Assembly (NCBI GenBank): GCA_000995965.1
Contig: LBYD01000001.1
Coordinates: forward strand, 1-64,000
Direction: 5' to 3'
From: Candidatus Moranbacteria bacterium GW2011_GWC2_40_12
GTDB taxonomy: Bacteria; Patescibacteria; Paceibacteria; Moranbacterales; UBA11712
DNA: 64,000 bases
Of the stretch, positions 33,165-42,011 are shown in pieces; within the stretch, counting starts at the first letter, position 1; each line of letters begins with the position of its first letter. The notes under the pieces were generated by a model, which was given only the letters and a program-made list of their open reading frames with translations, made no database searches and had not been told where the DNA came from. A program made the position numbers and the translations under genes.

Positions 33165-33449
33165 TGAGGACATTTGCAAAAGTGACCTCAAGGACTGGAA
33201 CGATTATAGTGAAAGTGTGAAAATCTAGTTGAAGAGTTCAAAAAAAATGAGACACAAAATAGCTGCTTCATTCTGCAGCAATGCAGAATTGGTCCTAAAA
33301 TACATGGCTATATGCTGGGAAGTCCCGACTCGTCGGGATGATCAGCAGGGAAGGCCCCGACACAAGTCGGGGAACCCTCAGATACCATACGCCGTGCCCC
33401 CGGCATAATGTCGGGGAGAAGATATGGTACATCGCCCAAAGGAGCGATC
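33165..33449 (+). ncRNA. Group I intron 1 in 23S (E. coli site 1931), no ORF
   Basis: Inserted between CTAAGGT and AGCGAAATTCC. Core pairs can be seen: P4 GCTG/CAGC, P5 TCCCGAC/GTCGGGA, P6 CCCCGAC/GTCGGGG, P7 TACCAT/ATGGTA (around 33380-33426), P8 around GGCATAATGTC, and P9 ATCGC/GCGAT before the 3' end. The last base is C by this alignment, not the almost universal G. Thirteen bases of the 5' exon (ACTATAATCGTTC) are complementary to the intron. Confidence 0.7.
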
Positions 33450-33469
33450 AGCGAAATTCCTTGTCAGGT

Positions 33470-34181
33470 AATGATGTCAGATATTTGCCTGAATATCGCA
33501 GCAATGCGATAAAAGTAAACTGGCTAATAACGGTGAAGGCTAAATTTTGCGCAAGCAGGATATGCTAATACCGTGGGAAGTCCTTCGATGGATTATCGGA
33601 GTGACCCCGTAACGACTGAGGCGAAAGCCAAGATCCCGAAAAAACGGGATAACACGCCAGCGCTTATCAAATAAAAGAAACATATGGATTTTGCTTCTTA
33701 TGTGACAGGCTTTATCGATGGCGAAGGATGCTTTTCAGTGTCTTTCAATTATCGAGAGAAGCTGAAAACTAAAATTGAGGTGCGTCCGAGCTTTGCAATC
33801 GGACAAAACAAGCGCAGCCTGGAAATTCTGAAAAAGATTCGCCAATTTTTCACTTGCGGATACATAAGATTTTCCAAAAGCGATCAATGCTTCAAGTATG
33901 AAGTGAGAAATATTGACGAATTGCGCAAATTCATAATCCCTCATTTTAGAAAGTTTCCCTTGATGACCACAAAAAAGGCGGATTTTGAAATATTTTCAAT
34001 AATCTGCGGCAAAGTGGCGCAAATGAAACATAGAAATTCAGAGCACTTGAAAGAAATTATTCAAATGGCTTTCAGGATGAATTGTTCTGGAAAAAGGAAA
34101 TACAAAGAAGCAGAACTCCTAAGTGTTTTAGATAAGCTGAAGATATAGTCTGATTTTTCGCGAAAGCGATCAAACGAAATG
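33470..34181 (+). ncRNA. Group I intron 2 in 23S (E. coli site 1951)
   Basis: The 5' exon ends TCAGGT at 33469, and the guide GCCTGA (33487-33492) pairs with it, giving the diagnostic U-G at the splice site. The intron ends in G (34181) before AAGTTCTGACC. P7 is GACT (33614-33617) with AGTC (34147-34150). The endonuclease ORF lies between these two halves, in P8, and its stop codon overlaps the conserved AAGATATAGTC. Coxiella burnetii carries a group I intron at the same site. Confidence 0.88.
33684..34148 (+). CDS. LAGLIDADG homing endonuclease of intron 2
   Basis: 154-aa single-motif LAGLIDADG endonuclease. The motif is YVTGFIDGEGCF (about residues 6-17), in which Glu replaces the usual Asp of the catalytic pair; this is common. 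One motif implies a homodimer that cuts the intron-less 23S allele. The ORF lies in the P8 loop. The last codons (LKI, stop) are part of the S element of the intron core. No promoter is needed apart from the rRNA transcript. Confidence 0.9.
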   Translation: MDFASYVTGFIDGEGCFSVSFNYREKLKTKIEVRPSFAIGQNKRSLEILKKIRQFFTCGYIRFSKSDQCFKYEVRNIDELRKFIIPHFRKFPLMTTKKADFEIFSIICGKVAQMKHRNSEHLKEIIQMAFRMNCSGKRKYKEAELLSVLDKLKI

Positions 34182-34431
34182 AAGTTCTGACCCGCATTAA
34201 AGGCGTAACGACTCGGAAACTGTCTCAACGAGGGACCCGGTGAAATCGCAATGGCAGTGAAGATGCTGCCGACCTACGGCAAGACGAAAAGACCCCGTGG
34301 AGCTTTACTACAACTTGGTATTGGGTTGTGATTTTAGCTGCCTAGCATAGGTGGGAGGCTTTGAAGCCTCGACTTCGGTCGAGGTGGAGCCGCCAGTGTA
34401 ATACCACCCTGCTGAAGTCGCAATTCTAACC

Positions 34432-34568
34432 CTGGTCTGTTAGTTGAATTATATAATTTTCAATTGATGGTACTCGGAACAAGAGTAAAGAATTCACATG
34501 AGAGTATCATCGATGATGATTATAATTTTCACTATACCCAAAATATATAATTCAGCTACCAGACCGGG
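34432..34568 (+). other. Enlarged helix 79 of 23S rRNA
   Basis: CTGGTCTG (34432-34439) pairs with CAGACCGG (from 34559), enclosing about 115 nt with further stems (AGTTGAATTATATAATTTT / AATATATAATTCAGCT). E. coli has roughly 25 nt here. No ORF or intron core was seen, so it is an expansion segment. Confidence 0.65.
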
Positions 34569-34836
34569 GACAGTGCCTGGTGGGTAGTTTGACTGGGGCG
34601 GTCGCCTCCCAAAAGGTAACGGAGGCGTTTACAAAGGTTGGCTAGCTCCGGATGGAAATCGGAGCGATAGCGCAAACGCAAAAGCCAGCTTTACTGGAAG
34701 ACCCATAAGTCGACCAGTCACGAAAGTGGAAGTTAGTGAACCGACCATCGCTTGTAGGAGCGTGGAAGATCATCAGATAAAAGTTACCCCGGGGATAACA
34801 GGCTTATTCCTCCCAAGAGTTCACATCGACGGAGGA

Positions 34837-34894
<58 letters not shown>

Positions 34895-34971
34895 TGGCTG
34901 TTCGCCAATTAAAGCGGTACGCGAGCTGGGTTCAACGTAGGCGCCGTTGCTTGAGAAGAGTCTTTCTTAGT

Positions 34972-35748
34972 AAGAAAATTGCTACTTTTTCGAGTAATCG
35001 AAATTGAAAATCCGACTAATAACGGTGAAACCTTCATAAAATTGTGGCCAATTGAGCTTATTTCTTTGCGGTCCAGAGAAAATATGCTAGAATAAACTTA
35101 CTTGAGGACCATAATTTTATAAGGCAATACCGTGGGAAGTCGTCCCAAAACTAATTTAGCTTATATAGCTGGTTTTCTTGACGGAGACGGAAGCCTGATG
35201 ATGCAAATAAAAAAACGAAGCGATAACCAAAAAAATCGCTTTATGCTCACAATTTGCATGTATCAGGACACTCGTCATGAAAAACCGTTGCTTTGGATCA
35301 GAAAAGAACTTGAAATTGGATACATCTGCCGGAGAAACGACAATATTACGGAACTGCGGGTGAATGGCTACCAGCAGGTGGAAAGAATATTAAAATTATT
35401 GATTCCGTATATCAAGTTCAAGAAAATCCAAGCCGTAACATTGCTGAAATCCGCGAAAATTCTTCGTAAAAAAAAATTTTCTCAAAGAGATTTGAGAAAA
35501 TTAGTTGACTATATTCTGGCGATTCAAAAAGAAAATTATGTCTCGCGAAGAAAGAAAAGCAAAAAAGAGCTAATGAAAATTTTAGGATTGACCCCGTAAC
35601 GACTTTGGTCCGACGTCACGTCGGACCAGAATAGCGAGTTAATAAAAAATCTAAACCGCTATAATATGTCGGCCCCGCCCAAATTTCTTCGAAAATTGCG
35701 GCGGGTGAAGATATAGTCTGGGCCCGCAGAAATGCGGGATTACAACCG
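34972..35748 (+). ncRNA. Group I intron 3 in 23S, in the sarcin-ricin loop (E. coli site 2656)
   Basis: The 5' exon ends TTAGT (34971) and the guide GCTA (34981-34984) pairs with TAGT, giving a U-G at the splice site. The intron ends in G (35748), directly before ACGAGAGGACC. P7 is GACT (35601-35604) with AGTC (35715-35718). The ORF is in front of P7, in contrast to intron 2, although both share the core words AATACCGTGGGAAGTC and CCCCGTAACGACT. Confidence 0.85.
35132..35599 (+). CDS. LAGLIDADG homing endonuclease of intron 3
   Basis: 155-aa single-motif endonuclease with LAYIAGFLDGDGSLMM (about residues 8-23), a classic LAGLIDADG helix with Asp-Gly-Asp-Gly. The GTG start lies within the conserved core word CCGTGGGAAGTC, and the TAA stop lies within CCCCGTAACGACT, so both ends overlap catalytic RNA. 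The long C-terminal half is Lys-rich, for DNA contact. It should cut within the sarcin-ricin loop DNA of intron-less alleles. Confidence 0.88.
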   Translation: MGSRPKTNLAYIAGFLDGDGSLMMQIKKRSDNQKNRFMLTICMYQDTRHEKPLLWIRKELEIGYICRRNDNITELRVNGYQQVERILKLLIPYIKFKKIQAVTLLKSAKILRKKKFSQRDLRKLVDYILAIQKENYVSRRKKSKKELMKILGLTP

Positions 35749-35809
35749 ACGAGAGGACCGGAAAGAACGAACCTCTGGTGTACCAGTTGATCCTGCCAAG
35801 GGCAATGCT

Positions 35810-35847
<38 letters not shown>

Positions 35848-36071
35848 ATAAGCGGGAAGCCCACTTCAAGATTAGGCAACTCTAGTGCTTGCACTAGATG
35901 GCTTCCTGGGAGATGACCAGGTTGATAGGCTTCAGGTGTAAGTGCGGCAACGCATTGAGCCGAGAAGTACTAATAAGCCGAAGAATATCCTCTATCGTTA
36001 CTTCCGCCCAAATTTTTTGCGAAAAAAATTTAGGCGGATTCGACCAGCAATTAGGAGTCACTAAAATCTCA

Positions 36072-36179
36072 ATGAAAGATTGCAAACAGAGTTTTATTTT
36101 GGCATTTTCTGTTTTGGCTGTTATTGTTTTATCGGTTGTTTTTTTCATATTCACATCTCCAGTGATCAAAGCGTTCTAA
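36072..36179 (+). CDS. 35-aa putative membrane peptide in the 23S-5S spacer
   Basis: ATG at 36072, TAA at 36177-36179. Basic start MKDCKQSF, then one hydrophobic segment of about 22 residues (LAFSVLAVIVLSVVFFIF), then a short tail. A possible AGGAG lies at 36053-36057, 14 nt upstream, farther than ideal. The frame also stays open upstream into the 23S gene, so chance cannot be excluded. Similar in kind to the peptide in helix 25. Confidence 0.35.
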   Translation: MKDCKQSFILAFSVLAVIVLSVVFFIFTSPVIKAF

Positions 36180-36191
36180 GGTTTGAGCTTA

Positions 36192-36306
36192 TTGTTCCTA
36201 GTGCTTCTAGCGACAGGGTCACACCCGATCCCATCCCGAACTCGGCAGTTAAGCCTGTCAGCGCCGATGGTAGCCGCAAGGTGAGAGTAGGCCAGTGCTA
36301 GGAACA
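36192..36306 (+). rRNA. rrf: 5S ribosomal RNA
   Basis: About 115 nt. Closing helix TTGTTCCTAG / CTAGGAACAA. Loop motifs CACACCCGATCCCATCCCGAAC and GCCGATGGTAGC / GGTGAGAGTAGG are standard. Placed some 195 nt after the 23S end. Confidence 0.95.
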
Positions 36307-36330
36307 ATGAACTCAAATATAGCATCGGCT

Positions 36331-36357
36331 AAAAAATCCCTTATAAAAGGGATTTTT
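36331..36357 (+). terminator. Terminator of the 23S-5S operon
   Basis: AAAAAATCCC TTATAAAA GGGATTTTTA: perfect stem with T-run. Confidence 0.8.
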
Positions 36358-36368
36358 ATGTTGTTATA

Positions 36369-36397
36369 TTGACTTAACATGTATCCCGTGCTAGAAA
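36369..36397 (+). promoter_or_regulatory. Promoter of the 36443 gene
   Basis: TTGACT (36369-36374), 17 bp, TAGAAA (36392-36397). Same -35 as the promoter at 27583. Confidence 0.45.
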
Positions 36398-36442
36398 TTT
36401 AATAGAAAAATTGCGATCAAAAAATCGTTACAGGGGGCTGGT

Positions 36443-36838
36443 ATGGATTCGGAAATAAAGGAATTTTTTAAGGATTTAGCCGAAGCAGCGCAAAAATACG
36501 CTGAGTTTAAAAAGCTCTATGACCAGCACAAGGAGGTGCCGCCAAGTCTCCAGATAGTTATCGATGATTATCTGAAAACGGCGCTCCCATCGCACCTCGC
36601 TGTTGAAGCCCAAAAATGTGAATTTTTGTTTGGCGCCTTTCACAACGGCTGCGAGGCGGGAGGGGTTCGCCTAACAATAAAATTGCCGTTTAAACGGGAG
36701 GAGGTTGCGGAAGATTTTGTCGATTTACTGGCTGATTTCAAGGTCAACGTGAAAAGTGACCTGGCTGAAAAATTTTCCGTCAGCGCCAAGTGCTTTTGGA
36801 TCGAGACTTTGTTTAAACCAAAGTTCGATTACGACTGA
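36443..36838 (+). CDS. Hypothetical cytoplasmic protein
   Basis: 131 aa with an acidic helical N-terminus and a mixed C-terminus. Preceded by a purine-rich ribosome-binding site (AGGGGG, 36431-36436). No family recognised. A single-gene unit between the rRNA terminator and a bidirectional terminator. Its build (own promoter, good Shine-Dalgarno, acidic protein of about 120-130 aa) resembles the gene at 27671, but the sequences are not alike. Confidence 0.65.
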   Translation: MDSEIKEFFKDLAEAAQKYAEFKKLYDQHKEVPPSLQIVIDDYLKTALPSHLAVEAQKCEFLFGAFHNGCEAGGVRLTIKLPFKREEVAEDFVDLLADFKVNVKSDLAEKFSVSAKCFWIETLFKPKFDYD

Positions 36839-36867
36839 TTAAGCCAATTGAAAAATAAGACAGAAAA

Positions 36868-36900
36868 AGCCGGAGATCCTCAGGGTCTCCGGCTAATTTA
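36868..36900. terminator. Bidirectional terminator
   Basis: AGCCGGAGA and TCTCCGGCT arms around TCCTCAGGG; A-run on the left (T-run for the minus strand) and TTTATTTTT on the right. Serves both the 36443 gene and the minus-strand gene ending at 36917. Confidence 0.8.
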
Positions 36901-36916
36901 TTTTTGAAATTATTCT

Positions 36917-38086
36917 TTATTCTGCTCTTACATCAAATCCCACCTGTCCCTCAAAACTCGGCACTGACTTCACCCAAAAAGGAAAAAACTTGACCTCGAT
37001 AGAATCGATTTCCGGAAATTGAGTGAAACGTTCCCGAAGGGCCGATTTGTTGTAGCCGGCGATGGCTTTTTTGTCGAGCATTTTGCTCGGAAGTTTCGGG
37101 GTGAGAATGGCGGGCACGGAAACCTTTACTTCGGCCTTGCCGTCCGCGCCGCTGATGTCAGAAAGCTCATATTTGATGCTATTCTCGTCAATTTCCGAAA
37201 TTTCCAGGTTGGCGCCGATTTGAGCTTTGAAGCGCTCGATGGCGGTGTCTTTCAGATCTCTTTCATTGAAAACGATTGAAGAAATATTTCCCCGGACAAA
37301 CATGTCAAAGTTGCCTGTTTGGGTTTCCGGAGCGGCGCTGGCGCGGGATTCCAGAATTTCCACTCTTGTGAGGGCGGGGGACAGCTTTGAATCAGCGGGA
37401 ACCTGATTTTTCATTTTTTCAATCTCCTGTTTTCCCAGTTCTTCGGCTGTCGTTTGGGTAGCGCGGGAAATATCGTCAGGAGAAACAACTTTTGTCTCGA
37501 TTTCACCTCCGGTGAAATTTTCGCCGTTTTCCGCCCAGATTCGTTCGCGGTTCCATTTGCTCATCCGCAGAAAATAAAATTTACCCGGGGGAATATTTCC
37601 GGAAAAGCCCTTGTTTTTGGCAGTCGCAGTGGCCGTCACTTCGCTTTCAGCCGTGGCAACGGTATTAGTGTCTAAAATAAAAACATTTTTTATTCCAAAG
37701 CCAACCGCTTCAGGCGATTCGCCCTGGACAAGCTGTGCTCCTTTTTGCAAAAAGAAATCTTTTTTCCAGATGTTTTTTATTTTCACAGCTCCCTTGGCAA
37801 AATCTTCAGTTTTTCGAAGCGACACTTCGGAGATATTTTTTGTGATTTCTCCCTGGGATTCAAGAATCCTTCCCGGCAGGATTCCGTTTGCCGGATCGGG
37901 CTTCAGATTTTTCGTGTCGATCGTCAGGCTGACGGCACTTTCTTTTTTCTCTATTTTCGGGCGGATGACGATGGTCGCGCGGGCGATGGTGAAGTTTATG
38001 ATAATGGCGGCGCCAACAACCGTCAAAAAAACGAAGATCCAGAAAATTTTGCGCGATGGAGAATTGTCGTAGCGTCCTAAATGCAT
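36917..38086 (-). CDS. Membrane-anchored protein, baseplate-J-like
   Basis: 389 aa. One N-terminal TM segment (about 14-34) after a short basic head. A large extracytoplasmic part follows with alternating beta-rich segments (ARATIVIRPKIEKK, then VSLTIDT and GQVGFDV at the end). The layout recalls CPR proteins annotated as baseplate-J/gp47-like, but phage tail genes are absent. Repeated Ala/Thr/Glu tracts (TATATAKNKGFSGNIPPGKF) fit that group. Orientation is opposite to the rRNA. It lies downstream of dnaE in the same direction, separated by a palindrome. Confidence 0.55.
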   Translation of the reverse strand: MHLGRYDNSPSRKIFWIFVFLTVVGAAIIINFTIARATIVIRPKIEKKESAVSLTIDTKNLKPDPANGILPGRILESQGEITKNISEVSLRKTEDFAKGAVKIKNIWKKDFFLQKGAQLVQGESPEAVGFGIKNVFILDTNTVATAESEVTATATAKNKGFSGNIPPGKFYFLRMSKWNRERIWAENGENFTGGEIETKVVSPDDISRATQTTAEELGKQEIEKMKNQVPADSKLSPALTRVEILESRASAAPETQTGNFDMFVRGNISSIVFNERDLKDTAIERFKAQIGANLEISEIDENSIKYELSDISGADGKAEVKVSVPAILTPKLPSKMLDKKAIAGYNKSALRERFTQFPEIDSIEVKFFPFWVKSVPSFEGQVGFDVRAE

Positions 38087-38092
38087 AGTTTC

Positions 38093-38186
38093 CTTTTACG
38101 AATTACGAATCCGCATCGCTCTACGAATATACGAATTACGAATTATATGCATTCGTATATTCGTAAAAGATTCATAATTCGTAAAG
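38093..38186. repeat. ACGAAT palindrome between dnaE and the 36917 gene
   Basis: TTTTACGAATTACGAATCC...CTACGAATATACGAATTACG is mirrored by CATTCGTATATTCGTAAAAG...CATAATTCGTAAA. On the minus strand it ends a few bases before the start of the 36917-38086 gene. Confidence 0.85.
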
Positions 38187-38187
38187 A

Positions 38188-41100
38188 CTAAGGCTTTTGT
38201 AATATTTCCCGAATTTTATCCGCCACATTTTTATCATAATCAATCCGATACGGCGTTTCAAGCCGGTTCAGGCTGACAGATTTTCCGTCCTGAAATTCGA
38301 GAAATATTTTGCAATTTCCGGATTTCGCCTCGCTCAAAATGCCGGATATTTTTCGCAGGAGCTCTGAATTTGATTCTCGAGGAAGCTTCAAAAATATTTT
38401 TTTTTGGCTCTTTTCACGTTCGTCCTCTGTTTTCCTCTGATTTTCTAGGGCCCGGAATCTTTCGATTTCTTCCTGGTTGACTATTCTTGCATTGTCGCAA
38501 AGCAGCTTCATTGTCCCGTCCTTGTCGGAAATTTTTCCCGTTGCCAGAATAATTTTTCCTTCTTCGAACAGGCCGCCATATTGATCGAGTGTTTTGGGAA
38601 AGGCGATTATTTCCATTTTCTGGCCGCCGGCATCTTCAACGCTGATGAATGCCATGCTCTTTTGGGATTTCAGAAAAATTTTCTTTACTTTTTCTATTAT
38701 GCCGCCGATTGTCACGGATTGGCCAACAAAGCTCTCGTCAATTTCTGAGACCGGCTTTGAAAACTGGCGAAAAAAATCCAAATATTCAGCCAGAGGATTA
38801 TCGCTTATATAAAGCCCAAGAAGCTCTTTTTCCCACGCGAGCTTCTGCATTTTTTCAGCCGGATCAGCCTCAGCCAGGCTGATTTCAGGCATCTTTATCT
38901 CTACGCCGCCGGATCCGAAAAGGCTGGCTTGGCTGGAAGCGGCCTGGCGCTGAAAATCCTTCGAATAGCCCAGTATATTTTCAACATTGGCGAGCAGCCG
39001 GTTGCGTTCGCCAAATTCCTCCATAGTTCCGCTTTTAATGAGGCTCTCAAGAGATTTTTTATTGAGGTCTTTCACCCTTATTCTTTCAATGAAATCAGTG
39101 AGGCTTTTATACCTGCCGCTTCTTTTTCTTTCATCAATGATTTCATTCGCAACATTTTTCCCCACATTCTTGATTGCGCCGAGGCCGAATCGGATTTTTT
39201 CTCTGCTCCTCAGCACTTCCTCTTTTTTGCCATCGCGTAAACCATTATTATTTTGATTATTTTTTTCTGGAGAAGTGGTGAGGGGCAAGGCGGCAAATGT
39301 GACAAAACTCTCGTTGATGTCCGGGGGAAGAACTTCGATTCCCATGGTCCGGCATTCTTCAATTTCAATGGCGATGCGGTCGATATTGTCCTGGTCAGAA
39401 GTGAGGAGAGCGGCCATGAACTCGGTTGGATAGTGGGCCTTGAGATAGGCCGTCTGGTATCCGATCAGGGCATAACAGGCGGCATGCGAGCGGTTGAAGC
39501 CATATCCGGCGAACGGCTCGATGAAGGCGAAAACTTTTTCGGCAATGCGGCGATCAATGCCATTTTCCACGCATCCATCAATGAATTTCACTTTTTCTTC
39601 ACGAATAAGCTCCGGAATTTTTTTCCCCATCGCTTTTCGGAGCATATCAGCTTCAGAAAGGGAAAAACCGGCGAGGGCTCGCGCAATTTGCATTACCTGT
39701 TCCTGATATACAGCTACGCCATAAGTGTTTTTTAGGATCGGTTCCAATTGGGGATGGACGTAAGTGATTTTTTTCCTTCCATGTTTTCTGGAAATGAAAT
39801 CCGGTATCCAATCCATCGGGCCGGGCCGATACAGGGCCACCATGGCGATCACGTCTTCAAAAGTTGTCGGCTTGAGCTGTTTCAGGTATCTTTTCATTCC
39901 GCCGGATTCAAGCTGAAAAACGCCGGTGGTGATTGCGTTTTGAAGAAGTTCGAATGTTTTCCTGTCATCGAGCGGAATTTCATCAATAACGATTTTCACG
40001 TCCTTGGTTTTTTCGATAATCTTGATGGCATGCTGAATGATAGTGAGATTTTTGAGCCCCAGGAAATCCATCTTGAGAAGGCCGATTTTTTCAACATAAC
40101 TTGATTTTGTCGAGGCCGAGTATTGCGTGACAACGTTCTCCGTGTCTCCGGAGACATACTGGAGAGGAGTATAATTCACAACAGGTTCAGGCGTGATGAC
40201 CACGCCGCAGGCATGCATCGAAGCGTGCCGACAGACGCCCTCAAGCCTGGAGGCGCTGTCAAGAAGTTTTTTGGCGGCGGGATCAGATCTGTATAAATTG
40301 GACAGTTCCGGAACGCCGGCAATCGCGTCCCGGATTGGCATATTCATCGGGATAAGCTTGGCGGTCAGGTCGCAGAAAGCATAAGGATATCCAAGCGCCC
40401 GGCCCGCGTCACGCACCGCCGCCCGGGCAGCCATTGTCCCGAAAGTTATGATTTGGGCCACGTGGTCATTGCCGTATTTTTCCCTTACATACGCTAAAAC
40501 CTCATCACGACGGGTGTCGGCAAAATCCATGTCGACATCTGGCATGGAGATTCTTTCCGGATTGAGAAATCTTTCAAATAGAAGATTATATTTTATGGGA
40601 TCAATATTAGTGATGCCTAAAATATAGGAAACAAAGCTGCCCGCCGCGCTGCCGCGTCCCGGGCCAACAATAATTCCCTGGTCTTTTGCCCAATTGACGA
40701 AATCCTGAACAATCAAAAAGTAGGAAGCAAATCCGGTTTTGGAGATGACGGAAAGCTCAAATTCCATCCGGTCGCGGTACTCTTTGGGCGTGCTCTTTTC
40801 AAAACGTTTCTTGAGCCCTCCTTCGCACAGCTTTTCGAGATATGATTCGGGCGTGAAGTTTTTAGGAACCTTGTAGAAGGGAAGTTTGGTATTTCCGAGC
40901 TCGATTTCCAAATCGCACATTTCGGCGATCCGGCTGGTATTTTCAAGCGCCTCCGGGATATCGGCGAAACTTTTTTTCATTTCCTCGGGGCTTCGCATGA
41001 AAAGTTCGAAATCCATGAGATTCATCCGGTTCGTATCGCTCACTTTGCGGTTGGTTTGAACGCAAAGCAAAATATCCTGGATAGAATTGTCGTCAGGACG

Positions 41101-41754
41101 AACATAGTGCATATCGGTCGTGGCGACGAGGGGGATGCCGGTGCGCTTTGAAATTCCAATCAGGGCGTCATTTGCCATTTTTTGGTTGGGAAATCGGGGG
41201 TGATCTTGGATTTCGAGGTAAAAATGCCCTTTTCCAAAAATTTCTTCGTATTCAAGGGCGATTTTTTCCGCCTCGTCAATTTTTCCGGAAAGAGCGACGG
41301 AGGGAACTTCCCCCTCGACGCAAGCAGAAAGTCCGATGAGTCCTTCAGAATACTTTCTTAAAACCTCTTTATCAATGCGCGGCTTATAATAAAATCCTTC
41401 AAGATGGGCGATGGTAACCAGTTTCATGAGATTTTTATATCCCGTTCCGTTTTTGGCAAGAAGGATCAGGTGGTGTCGAGTGTCGTCTATTTTCGGCCGC
41501 TTGTTTTGCCGGCCATTGGGCGCGAGATACATTTCGCAGCCAATTATGGGCTTTATGCCTTTCTTTTTCGCTTTTTCATAAAATTCAATCGCGCCATACA
41601 GAACCCCATGGTCAGTGAGGGCCAAAGAGTCCATTCCCAGTTCTTTCGCGCGGTCAAGAAGTTCGTCGATCTTGGCGAGACCGTCGAGCAATGAATAGTG
41701 CGAATGCACGTGGAGGTGGACGAAATTTGATTTGTTGGTATTTTTATCTAACAT
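38188..41754 (-). CDS. dnaE: DNA polymerase III subunit alpha
   Basis: Replicative polymerase, 1188 aa from the ATG at 41754 (a TTG six bases earlier is also possible). The PHP domain is HLHVHSHYSLLDGLAKIDEL and LTDHGVLYGAIEFY at the N-terminus. The polymerase core has VGPGRGSAAGSFVSYIL and PDVDMDFADTRRDEV with the catalytic Asp, then FGTMAARAAVRDAGR, and ECRTMGIEVLPPDINES. A C-terminal OB domain is present. A linker of about 25 residues (near 39230-39300, SPEKNNQNNNG) is longer than usual before KIRFGLGAIKNVG. A strong AAGGAGG precedes the start. Type DnaE1. Confidence 0.97.
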   Translation of the reverse strand: MLDKNTNKSNFVHLHVHSHYSLLDGLAKIDELLDRAKELGMDSLALTDHGVLYGAIEFYEKAKKKGIKPIIGCEMYLAPNGRQNKRPKIDDTRHHLILLAKNGTGYKNLMKLVTIAHLEGFYYKPRIDKEVLRKYSEGLIGLSACVEGEVPSVALSGKIDEAEKIALEYEEIFGKGHFYLEIQDHPRFPNQKMANDALIGISKRTGIPLVATTDMHYVRPDDNSIQDILLCVQTNRKVSDTNRMNLMDFELFMRSPEEMKKSFADIPEALENTSRIAEMCDLEIELGNTKLPFYKVPKNFTPESYLEKLCEGGLKKRFEKSTPKEYRDRMEFELSVISKTGFASYFLIVQDFVNWAKDQGIIVGPGRGSAAGSFVSYILGITNIDPIKYNLLFERFLNPERISMPDVDMDFADTRRDEVLAYVREKYGNDHVAQIITFGTMAARAAVRDAGRALGYPYAFCDLTAKLIPMNMPIRDAIAGVPELSNLYRSDPAAKKLLDSASRLEGVCRHASMHACGVVITPEPVVNYTPLQYVSGDTENVVTQYSASTKSSYVEKIGLLKMDFLGLKNLTIIQHAIKIIEKTKDVKIVIDEIPLDDRKTFELLQNAITTGVFQLESGGMKRYLKQLKPTTFEDVIAMVALYRPGPMDWIPDFISRKHGRKKITYVHPQLEPILKNTYGVAVYQEQVMQIARALAGFSLSEADMLRKAMGKKIPELIREEKVKFIDGCVENGIDRRIAEKVFAFIEPFAGYGFNRSHAACYALIGYQTAYLKAHYPTEFMAALLTSDQDNIDRIAIEIEECRTMGIEVLPPDINESFVTFAALPLTTSPEKNNQNNNGLRDGKKEEVLRSREKIRFGLGAIKNVGKNVANEIIDERKRSGRYKSLTDFIERIRVKDLNKKSLESLIKSGTMEEFGERNRLLANVENILGYSKDFQRQAASSQASLFGSGGVEIKMPEISLAEADPAEKMQKLAWEKELLGLYISDNPLAEYLDFFRQFSKPVSEIDESFVGQSVTIGGIIEKVKKIFLKSQKSMAFISVEDAGGQKMEIIAFPKTLDQYGGLFEEGKIILATGKISDKDGTMKLLCDNARIVNQEEIERFRALENQRKTEDEREKSQKKIFLKLPRESNSELLRKISGILSEAKSGNCKIFLEFQDGKSVSLNRLETPYRIDYDKNVADKIREILQKP

Positions 41755-41760
41755 TAACAA

Positions 41761-41950
41761 AATAACCTCCTTTACCCCGTATCAATTTTAGCTGACTGTT
41801 CAAAGACTCAACTGATGCAAGGCGGAGCCGTTTCGCTCTCTGCGCGTGAAATAAGATAACGGATGGCTGGAATTGATGCTGGGGCCAATAAAAAGGCTTT
41901 TTTATGTTTTTTGTTATTATATATGATTTACGAGAAAGTTGAAAGTTTCA
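41761..41950. other. Spacer upstream of dnaE
   Basis: No gene. It holds the dnaE ribosome-binding site (AGGAGG on the minus strand, around 41766-41771), a possible minus-strand -35 TTGAAC near 41797-41802, and a GCC/GGC mini-hairpin with a T-run at 41893-41910. Confidence 0.5.
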
Positions 41951-41981
41951 GAAAAACACCCGAAAGCTGATTTCTCGGGCA
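41951..41981 (-). terminator. Terminator of the secreted-protein gene at 42012
   Basis: On the minus strand, GCCCGAGAAATC and GCTTTCGGGTG form a stem followed by TTTTTC. Confidence 0.6.
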
Positions 41982-42011
41982 TTTCGATGAAAAAAACAAA
42001 TAATTTTGCTA

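Noticed and set aside
36917..38086. Prophage or contractile tail system
   Set aside because: Only one baseplate-J-like protein, with a membrane anchor; no tube, sheath or other tail gene nearby.
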